A stretch of DNA of 64,000 bases from Closterium sp. Naga37s-1 (taxonomy: Eukaryota; Streptophyta; Zygnematophyceae; Desmidiales; Closteriaceae), in the NCBI GenBank assembly GCA_947471745.1, contig CANJKZ010001162.1, forward strand, positions 248,001 through 312,000. Direction: 5' to 3'. Position numbers and translations under genes: made by a program. The notes below the pieces were generated by a model. That model did no database searches. It was not told the DNA's origin and saw only the letters and a program-made list of their open reading frames with translations. Within the stretch, counting starts at the first letter, position 1; the number at the start of each line of letters is the position of its first letter. This document shows, piece after piece, positions 57,100 to 64,000 of this stretch.

Positions 57100-60000
57100 A
57101 TGGCTAGCCCTACTGTTCTTACCTTTGATGCTGAGGGGTGTGCGGTTGACTTTGACGTGTGGGTTGACGACCTGCAGCTCTTTCTTCAATGTGATTCTAA
57201 GGACGGAGTATCCCTTTTCGTTCACACGTCCGGTGTCTCTCATGCTATCCTTGCTGCCATGTATGCTGTGACTGATAGTGCTGAGGGTGAGTGTTACCGG
57301 TGTGTTCCGCCCGACCTGGGCATTGAGGCTGCTGCTCTAGGTGCTGGTGAGTCTGGTGCTCCAGGTACTAGTGAGTCTGCTGCTCCAGGTGCTGGTGAGT
57401 CTGCTCTCTCTAGTACTACACCTACTAAGGCTTTGCACACTTTCACACTTGACTCTGGTGCTTCGCGCTCCTTCTTTCGCGACAGCACCACACTCACGCC
57501 GCTCAGTCGGCCTAACGCAGTCTCCCTGGCTGACCCCTCTGGGGGCCCAGTCCTTGCGCACTCTTCCACGGTTCTACCGTGTCCTGCGGCCCCGTCGGGC
57601 TTGCTATCGGGACTCCACCTCCCCTCGTTCTCTACGAACTTGGTGAGTGGAGCTGGCCTTCAGGACTTGTGGGTTGACCAGTTCACCCCTGGAGGTCAAC
57701 GTGTGACCCACTGCACTTGCTCTCGGACAGGCCGCCACCTAGCCACGTTCACCCGTCGGCCTGGGTCGAGTCTCTACACACTGACTACTGCGCCTCCTCC
57801 GGTCTCTGCTTCTGGTCAGGTAGCCGCGTCTAGTCAGGTGTTTGCTGCCGTGTCCAGGTCTAGTCCTGCGTCTGCCCCCTGCTCGTGTCGTCCTCTGTCG
57901 CACGAGACTCTCCTTTGGCACCACCGCCTTGGTCACCCCTCCCTGCCTCGTCTTCGAGGTATGGCCCCCCGTACCCTTGTCTCTGGTCTCCCCAGGTCCC
58001 TCCCTCCCCTTCCTCCGGGGCTTGCCCCTACCTGTGTTCCTTGTGTCGAGGGCCGACAGCGCGCCGCTCCTCACTCCTCCGAGTTCCCTCCGACAGAGGC
58101 TCCCCTGCAGACTCTCCACATGGACGTGTGGGGCCCAGCCCGCGTCAGTGGACAGTGTCACGAGCGTTACTTCCTGCTGGTCGTTGACGACTACTCGCGT
58201 TACACCACAGTCTTCCCCTTGCGCCGCAAGGGTGAGGTCACTGAGGTGTTGATCGACTGGATCCACGGTGCCCGTCGCCAGCTCAGCGAGAGTTTTGGCT
58301 CGGACCTTCCTGTTCTGCGTCTACACTCAGACAGAGGTGGTGAGTTTTCCTCCGACCTTCTGAGGGCTTTCTGTCGTGCGGAGGGCATCCGCCAGACGTT
58401 CACGCTTCCGGCCTCTCCACAGCAAAATGGGATTGCTGAGCACCGCATTGGCATGGTCATGGACGTCGCTCGTACGTCCATGATCCATGCGGCTGCTCCC
58501 CATTTTCTGTGGCCGTTCGCGGTTCAGTACGCTCCGCATCAGATCAACCTTCAGCCTCGTGTCTCCATGCCGGAGACCACACCTACTCTGCGGTGGACGG
58601 GGAAGGTTGGCGATGCGTCTGTGTTCCGTGTCTGGGGATCTCGAGCTTTTGTCCGCGATACTTCCGCGGACAAGCTGTCCTCCCGTGCCATTCCCTGTGT
58701 CTTCCTTGGCTTCCCCCTTGACGCACCTGGGTGGCAGTTTTACCACCCCACCTTGCGTCGTGTTCTGTCCTCTCAGGATGTTACATTTGATGAGTCCGTA
58801 TCTTACTACCGTCTCTTTCCCTACCGCACTGCCTCTCTCCCCCCCCCGCCACTCTTCCTAGCACCAGGCGCTCCTCCGGTAGACCCCCTCCCCCCTCAGG
58901 GTCCTGCCCCCTCAGGTGTGTCCCAGGTAGACCCTGTCGAGGTAGCTGTCGACTCTGGTACTGCTAGGGGTGCTGAGCCTGCGGGTGCGGGGCCTGGGGG
59001 TGCTGAGCCTGGGGTTGCAAAGTCTGAGGGTGCGGAGCCTGGGGGTGCTGAGCCTGAGCGTGTGGAGCCTGGGGGTGCTGAGCCTGGGAGTGCTGAGTCT
59101 GGGGGTGCTGAGCCTGGGGGTGCTGAGCCTGAGCGTGCTGAGTCTGGAGGTCCTCCGGGTGTCCCGTCACAGCGGGAGCCCCTCTCTCTGCAGCGGCTCC
59201 GTGAGTGGTATGCTCGGCGCTGTCGCCGTGCTACTAGAGCTACGGGGCCTGCTGCTGGAGGTGCTTCTGGGGCTGGAGCTCCTGGAGGTGCTGCTGGTGC
59301 TGGAGCTGCTGGAGGTGCTTCTGGAGCTGGAGCTGCTAGAGGTGCTGCTGGTGCTGGAGCTGCTGGAGCCGCTGGTCCTGGAGGTGCTGGTGCTGGAGGT
59401 ACTGGCGCTGTTGGAGGTCATGCTTGTGTTGGAGCTGCTAGAGGTGCTAGAGCCGCTGGTCCCGGAGGTGCTCGTACTGGAGGTACTAGAGCTGCTGAGG
59501 TTGGTGGTGCTCCAGGAGTTGGAGCTGTCGATGCTGGAGCTGTTGCTCCTGGAGGTGCTGCTGGAGCTGGAGCTGCTGGAGGTACTGGAGCTGGTGGTGC
59601 TGCGGGAGTTGTAGCTGGAGACCCTGGAGCTGAGGGTACTGGTGCTGTCTCTGCTGTTTCTGGAGGCGCTGCGCGGCCGCGACCGTACTACGTTCCGCTT
59701 CTTCAGCAGGTTCTTGGTCTCCCGCCTTCTACTGGTCCTACTCCTCCCTTACTGAGTCCACCGCCTGTCCAGTCACAGTCGCAGTTACAGCCAGTCTCTC
59801 CACTGCCTGGTCCTTCTCCTTACTCTGGACTGACTAGAGGTCTTACGGAGCGTCGTGAGCCTGAGTCTCGTCTTGCGTCACCTGAGTCTCGTCCTGCGTC
59901 ACCTGAGTCTCGTCCTGAGTCGCCTGTACGCGATGTTCGCACTGGTCGTCGTGTTCCGCGTCAGCGTCCTCCTCCTGTCCCAGGCACTCACTCTATGACT

Positions 60001-60459
60001 CTGCGTCCTTCCATTGCTCCACAGCGTGTCCCTCTGCCGTCTCCTCCTGCGTCCTCTCTTCCTGACGGTCCGGACCCTGAGTCTGACTCCCTTCGTGCTG
60101 CTAGTCCTACTGTCACGCGTTTTCTGCCCACTGCTGTCACTGACCCTTCGTTTGAGTCCACTGCTGCGTCTGCTCTAGTTGCTGAGCTTGTTGATTTTGC
60201 TGCCGCCTGTCGTCTAGACTACGTCGCTAGTCTTGTTGCTGAGTCTGAGTCTGCGTCTGTCTGTCCTCCGTCCGTCGGGGGTGAGTTTGCTCTTGGCACG
60301 GACGTCCTTGAGGACAGACACGAGGACTTTGAGTGCTTTGCCGCTGCTTTACCTCATCTCGTGTCCATGCTGCTTGCCCCTGAGGGAGACCCGGATGCAC
60401 CAGACATCCCGACCCCGCGCTCTTACGCAGAGGCGATAGAGGGTCCCTACACCTCTTAG
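57100..60459 (+). CDS. copia D gag start, protease and integrase
   Basis: 1119 codons. Opens with the lineage gag start (MASPTVLTFDAEGCAVDFDV), then protease (FTLDSGASRSFF), integrase zinc finger (LLWHHRLGHPSLPRLRG; CVPCVEG), DDE core (HMDVWGP; LHSDRGGEFSS; QQNGIAEHRIG), and the Gly/Ala/Glu/Pro linker with AEPGG-type pentapeptides (DNA repeat about 58965-59150). The last part contains ESTAASALVAELVDFAAACR, a conserved pre-RT segment also present in A and B. Confidence 0.95.
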   Translation: MASPTVLTFDAEGCAVDFDVWVDDLQLFLQCDSKDGVSLFVHTSGVSHAILAAMYAVTDSAEGECYRCVPPDLGIEAAALGAGESGAPGTSESAAPGAGESALSSTTPTKALHTFTLDSGASRSFFRDSTTLTPLSRPNAVSLADPSGGPVLAHSSTVLPCPAAPSGLLSGLHLPSFSTNLVSGAGLQDLWVDQFTPGGQRVTHCTCSRTGRHLATFTRRPGSSLYTLTTAPPPVSASGQVAASSQVFAAVSRSSPASAPCSCRPLSHETLLWHHRLGHPSLPRLRGMAPRTLVSGLPRSLPPLPPGLAPTCVPCVEGRQRAAPHSSEFPPTEAPLQTLHMDVWGPARVSGQCHERYFLLVVDDYSRYTTVFPLRRKGEVTEVLIDWIHGARRQLSESFGSDLPVLRLHSDRGGEFSSDLLRAFCRAEGIRQTFTLPASPQQNGIAEHRIGMVMDVARTSMIHAAAPHFLWPFAVQYAPHQINLQPRVSMPETTPTLRWTGKVGDASVFRVWGSRAFVRDTSADKLSSRAIPCVFLGFPLDAPGWQFYHPTLRRVLSSQDVTFDESVSYYRLFPYRTASLPPPPLFLAPGAPPVDPLPPQGPAPSGVSQVDPVEVAVDSGTARGAEPAGAGPGGAEPGVAKSEGAEPGGAEPERVEPGGAEPGSAESGGAEPGGAEPERAESGGPPGVPSQREPLSLQRLREWYARRCRRATRATGPAAGGASGAGAPGGAAGAGAAGGASGAGAARGAAGAGAAGAAGPGGAGAGGTGAVGGHACVGAARGARAAGPGGARTGGTRAAEVGGAPGVGAVDAGAVAPGGAAGAGAAGGTGAGGAAGVVAGDPGAEGTGAVSAVSGGAARPRPYYVPLLQQVLGLPPSTGPTPPLLSPPPVQSQSQLQPVSPLPGPSPYSGLTRGLTERREPESRLASPESRPASPESRPESPVRDVRTGRRVPRQRPPPVPGTHSMTLRPSIAPQRVPLPSPPASSLPDGPDPESDSLRAASPTVTRFLPTAVTDPSFESTAASALVAELVDFAAACRLDYVASLVAESESASVCPPSVGGEFALGTDVLEDRHEDFECFAAALPHLVSMLLAPEGDPDAPDIPTPRSYAEAIEGPYTS

Positions 60460-60471
60460 TGGCAGACAGCC

Positions 60472-62073
60472 ATGGACACAGAGATGGCTTCCTGGAAGTC
60501 CACAGGCACCTACGTCGACGAGGTTCCCCCACCTGGGGCGAACATCATCAGTGGCATGTGGATTTTCAGGGTGAAGCGGCCGCCGGGTTCTCCGCCTGTC
60601 TTCAAGGCGCGTTACGTTGCTCGAGGCTTCAGTCAGCGACAGGGAGTTGACTTCTTCCAGACCTTCTCCCCTACCCCAAAGATGACCACTCTTCGGGTGC
60701 TGCTGCACGTCGCCGCTCAGCGTGACTACGAGCTACTTTTGCTTGACTTCAGCACAGCCTTCCTACAGGGCAGCCTGCACGAGGAGATCTGGCTGCGCCG
60801 CCCACCTGGCTTCACTGGGTCGTTTCCTGCAGGTACCCAGTGGAGCCTCCGGCGGCCAGTCTACGGTCTCCGCCAGGCACCCCGTGAGTGGCACGACACA
60901 CTCAGGACGACTCTTGCTGCTCTTGGGTTTGCTCCTTCCACTGCTGACCCGTCGCTGTTTCTTCGCACTGACACCACTCTGCCACCGTTCTACGTTCTCG
61001 TGTACGTAGATGACTTAGTCTTTGCTACTGTTGACACTGAGGCACTTGCCCACGTGAAGTCGGAGCTGCAGAAGAGACACACCTGCACTGACCTGGGTGA
61101 GCTGACAAGCTATCTTGGCTTGCGGATCACCCGGGACAGAGCAGAGCGCACCATTACCTTGACTCAGTCACACATGGTGCAGCAGGTCCTTCAGCGCTTC
61201 GGCTTCACGTACTCCTCACCACAGCCCACTCCTCTGCCTACCGGTCACTCGCTCTCAGCTCCACCTTCGGACGACTCCGTAGAGCCGAGTGGCCCGTATC
61301 CAGAGCTTGTGGGCTGCCTCATGTACCTGATGACCTGCACTCGACCTGACCTTGCCTACCCTCTTAGCATTCTAGCACGCTATGTCGCTCCTGGTAGACA
61401 CAGGAAGGAGCACATGGATGCAGCTAAGAGGTTGTTGCGCTACTTGTGCAGTACGTCGGGCATGGGGCTCGTGCTTGGAGGACGGGCTCGAGTTGTCCTC
61501 ACTGGTCACGCAGACGCTTCCTGGGTTGACGACTTGGCTACGCAGCGGTCGTCACAGGGTTACACCTTCAGCCTTGGCTCCGGCTCTGTCTCTTGGCGGT
61601 CTACCTGCTCGTCTTCTGTTCTCAGCTCCAGTTGTGAGGCTGAGATCTACGCTGGGGCCATGGCTGCACAGGAGTTACGCTGGCTCACCTACCTGCTGTC
61701 CGACTTGGGAGAGGCGCCCCGTTCTCCTCCAGTTCTGTACGTTGACAACAAGGCCATGCTTGCCTTGTGTCAGGAGCACAGACTTGAGCACAGAACGAAG
61801 CACATTGCTCTGTGCTACTTCCTTGCTCGAGAGTTGCAGCAGCGTGGTCAGGTTCGTCTTGCTTACGTGGCCACTCAGTCCAACACTGCTGATATCTTTA
61901 CCAAGGCACTTCAGCCTTGTGATCATCAGCGTTTTTGTACTATGCTAGGTCTTGTGCCTAATTGCCTCACTTGCTCACTTCTTGACTCTGCTTGTACTGT
62001 GATCTCTATACATATACCTGCATGCTTACACTTGCTAGGGTATGATCATTGTATTGTTGTTCTCTTTATATAA
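60472..62073 (+). CDS. copia D reverse transcriptase and RNase H
   Basis: 533 codons, the longest RT-RH frame here. Landmarks: MWIFRVKRPPGSPPVFKARY, LDFSTAFLQGSLHEEIWLRR, YVDDLVFATVD (catalytic DD), SYLGLRITRDRAERTITLTQ, TGHADASWVDDLATQRSSQG, YVDNKAMLAL, KHIALCYFLARE, NTADIFTKAL. Very close to B, which gives the pair a recent common source. Confidence 0.96.
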   Translation: MDTEMASWKSTGTYVDEVPPPGANIISGMWIFRVKRPPGSPPVFKARYVARGFSQRQGVDFFQTFSPTPKMTTLRVLLHVAAQRDYELLLLDFSTAFLQGSLHEEIWLRRPPGFTGSFPAGTQWSLRRPVYGLRQAPREWHDTLRTTLAALGFAPSTADPSLFLRTDTTLPPFYVLVYVDDLVFATVDTEALAHVKSELQKRHTCTDLGELTSYLGLRITRDRAERTITLTQSHMVQQVLQRFGFTYSSPQPTPLPTGHSLSAPPSDDSVEPSGPYPELVGCLMYLMTCTRPDLAYPLSILARYVAPGRHRKEHMDAAKRLLRYLCSTSGMGLVLGGRARVVLTGHADASWVDDLATQRSSQGYTFSLGSGSVSWRSTCSSSVLSSSCEAEIYAGAMAAQELRWLTYLLSDLGEAPRSPPVLYVDNKAMLALCQEHRLEHRTKHIALCYFLARELQQRGQVRLAYVATQSNTADIFTKALQPCDHQRFCTMLGLVPNCLTCSLLDSACTVISIHIPACLHLLGYDHCIVVLFI

Positions 62074-62212
62074 CTCTGCATGTGAACTGGCCTTGTGGCC
62101 ATTTGCTTGTGCTCAGAATGCGTGGTGACGTCGTGATCCACCCTGAGCTTGCTTTGCCTTTCTTGATCGGTCTTGTGACCTCTTGTTCTCCCCCACTTTG
62201 CCTATGGGGGTG

Positions 62213-62343
62213 TGTCAAACATATGTGCAATAGTCTGTCTAGGCTGTAGTGGGGTAGTTCATATAGGGTGCAACACTTTTAGGTTTCCTACTTGTACCCA
62301 CCTGCTTGCTAATTCATTTATTACGTTCTTTACTATTCTGACA
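62213..62343 (+). repeat. 3' LTR of D (131 bp)
   Basis: TGTCAAACATATGTG...CTATTCTGACA, led by the polypurine stretch ATGGGGGTG and followed by CGGTT. Confidence 0.95.
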
Positions 62344-62348
62344 CGGTT

Positions 62349-62675
62349 CGGTTTCTCACCCCATAGTTTTGTCTAGAACCATCGAACGTGACAGCAGTGA
62401 CGGGGATGTTGCCGCGCGTTCTTACACACCCTTAGCTCGCTGTAATCTTGAAGGGTTTGAGATTGGAATAAACAGACAGCTTTCAAAAAGTGCACTGAGG
62501 GAGAGGGTCTTGGTGGAACTCTTGTTCGGCAGCATTTTCTTGTATAAAATAATTGAACTCATGGAAATAAGGACTATATTCAAGGTGATATAGTGTTGAT
62601 CGCTATACACGGTAACATCTTCATAATTGAAGGTGATGCAGAGTTGATCACTATACACAGTAACATCTTCATAAC
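62349..62675. other. short unique stretch between D and the gypsy LTR
   Basis: No convincing gene. Contains a two-copy tandem repeat of about 53 bp (GTAACATCTTCATAA core, about 62593-62675). It would have been joined to the sequence left of 56126 before D inserted. Confidence 0.4.
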
Positions 62676-63028
62676 TGTTACGAGTGCAATTGAGCGAGCG
62701 AGCGAGAATTGCACTATCGAAGCAAACAATACAAAGAGCGAAGGCATGCGTGAAGAATATATAGCGAACTACAGTGGTAACGATAACGTGAGGAATATGG
62801 GTGCGCTATGGGCCTAGCGCTAAGGTTGGGATATGTCGAGGCGGAGGTTCGAAGCGCGGATTACCAACCGAACCGTGAGGTTGGGTCGCGTCGTGAACAG
62901 TGGTGGGAGTCGTAGTCGAGGTGAGTGTTGCGAGCGGATAACGTTTCACTGTTTGGGTGCCGATGGCAGGAATGGTCTTGTACGCGGTAAGCAGGGGCGC
63001 GCAGTAAGGAAAATGAATTTTCCTTACA
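62676..63028 (-). repeat. 3' LTR of a Ty3/gypsy element (353 bp)
   Basis: In minus sense it begins TGTAAGGAAAATTC after a purine tract (GGGGAGGGGGGTAG) and ends CTCGTAACA. A TATA-like TATATATTC lies inside. The inner boundary is firm; the outer end is placed by the TG...CA rule. A partial copy lies at 7961-8238. Confidence 0.7.
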
Positions 63029-64000
63029 CTACCCCCCTCCCCAAGGAGGCCCTCCTTACGAGAGTGTGTGTACATCTCGAAAATTTCGACTGCGCAGATA
63101 CTCAGTGAAGACAGGGTGATTCTCAATTCTATCCAGGGGAACCCAGTTGTCTTCGGTGGGCGTGCGGTCTTTTCAGCGGATCAGGAATTCGATCCTGCGG
63201 GCTCCCCGTGGGTCACGTACTCGTTGGCTCAGTATTTTTTCGGGCGTGATGATTGGTTCAGGTAAAACGGTGACTGTTGGGTCGTGGCGGATGGCGAGTT
63301 GTTGTACGCGAACTCGATGAGTGGCAGTTGCTGTTCCCAGGCGGTCGGGTCGTCGCACGTGGCTCGGATGAGTTGCTCCATGGTCTGGTTTGTCCGTTCT
63401 GTCTGTCCGTCGGTCTCGGGGTGGTATGAAGAACTGAACTGTAGTCGCGTGCCGAACTGCTGCCACAGGTTCCGTCAGAAATTGCTGGTGAACTTCGTCT
63501 GGGGATCGCTGATGATCGATTCTGGTATCCCGTGTAGTCGAACGACGGTGGAGATGAAGAGGCGGGCTGTTTCTTCTGCTGTGATTGATTTTTTGCAGGC
63601 TGCGAAATGTGCCATTTTCGTCAGCCGATCGACGACGACCAGGATCGCGTCGTTCCCACTTGCTCCAGCCGGTAACCCCGTGACGAAGTCCATCGTCACC
63701 TACTGCTAAGCACGCTCTGGGGGTGGTATCGGCTACGACTACCCTGCCTGTTGTTTCTATGATGACTTCATGAGTTGGCAGGTAGGACACGATGCCACGT
63801 GTCATTGCACGTCGGTCAGCATTTTGGGCCTGTAGTAATACCGCTGCAGCTGCTGCCGTGTTTTCTCTATTCCGAAATCTCCTAAGGTAACCCCGTCGTG
63901 TGCCTCCTGTAGTAATAGCTCCCTTAGTAAAGTGTAGCCTGGTACCCAGATGTGGTCGGTGCCGACTTTTATGTAATAGACCCCCTTTGCTGCTGCGAAC
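62676..64000 (-). mobile_element. Ty3/gypsy element, 3' part, decayed
   Basis: Fossil element on the minus strand, cut by the right edge. Visible: the integrase H2C2 region (HDGVTLGDFGIEKTRQQLQ near 63900), integrase core (MDFVTGLPAGASGNDAILVV and VDRLTKMAHFA near 63670; HGIPESIISDPQTKFTSNF near 63500), then a degraded tail, polypurine tract and LTR. Several breaks; reverse transcriptase and gag lie outside. Confidence 0.9.

Larger units (their letters stand above)
56131..62343 (+). mobile_element. Ty1/copia element D, structurally complete
   Basis: Fossil copia of 6213 bp with 131-bp LTRs at both ends and a perfect TSD CGGTT (56126-56130, 62344-62348). Order: LTR, PBS-like TGGTATTATGAGC, leader hairpin, GC-rich leader, gag-protease-integrase frame (57100-60459), RT-RNase H frame (60472-62073), polypurine tract, LTR. 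The LTRs differ at about 7 of 131 sites, so it is of moderate age. It looks nearly whole with only a couple of breaks; its gag part is shorter than that of B. Confidence 0.95.

Noticed and set aside
62369-62593. 74-codon frame right of element D
   Set aside because: No similarity recognised, no intron or promoter context, and it is within chance length.

Overview
The window looks like nuclear DNA of a GC-rich green-lineage eukaryote, most plausibly a streptophyte (charophyte) alga. The support is: GT-AG introns with CTAAC-type branch points, a plant-style O-fucosyltransferase gene, several Ty1/copia elements primed from initiator tRNA-Met (TGGTATCAGAGC), and SMART/TRIM micro-retroelements. 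The species is inference. There is one convincing host gene; most of the rest is mobile DNA, much of it nested.

Layout. 1-4341: the 3' part of a decayed copia element (A). 4342-24103: an older locus carrying two convergent intron-bearing genes, a plus-strand gene of unknown function and a minus-strand Crypton-type tyrosine recombinase gene. A repeat 'X' lies at both ends in the same orientation. This locus was split by a 9.04-kb copia composite (B, 5703-14743, TSD TGCCG) that carries a foreign gag gene and a gypsy LTR piece. The recombinase gene was split by a 1558-bp element whose two LTRs face each other (19946-21503, TSD TGATG). X copy 2 holds a 345-bp SMART element.

24839-54696: an O-fucosyltransferase family gene with ten exons that I could place by phase, coding for about 1032 residues. 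Its fifth intron is 22 kb and holds a 21-kb array of a 12-bp unit, about 1750 copies, that comes almost wholly in two versions (A or T at one position). Other introns hold different short tandem repeats. Exons 1, 5, 7, 9 and 10 each have decayed partial copies beside them in the introns.

54697-56125: a TIR element with a nested solo micro-LTR, plus a second SMART. 56126-62348: a structurally complete copia element (D) with 131-bp LTRs and TSD CGGTT. 62349-64000: the 3' end of a minus-strand Ty3/gypsy element, which runs off the window.

The strongest leads are the two-letter satellite inside a coding gene, the inverted-LTR element with a clean target duplication, the Crypton locus with a partner gene and direct end repeats, the micro-retroelement whose LTR/PBS junction sits inside a tRNA-like sequence, and the evidence that B integrated together with downstream DNA.
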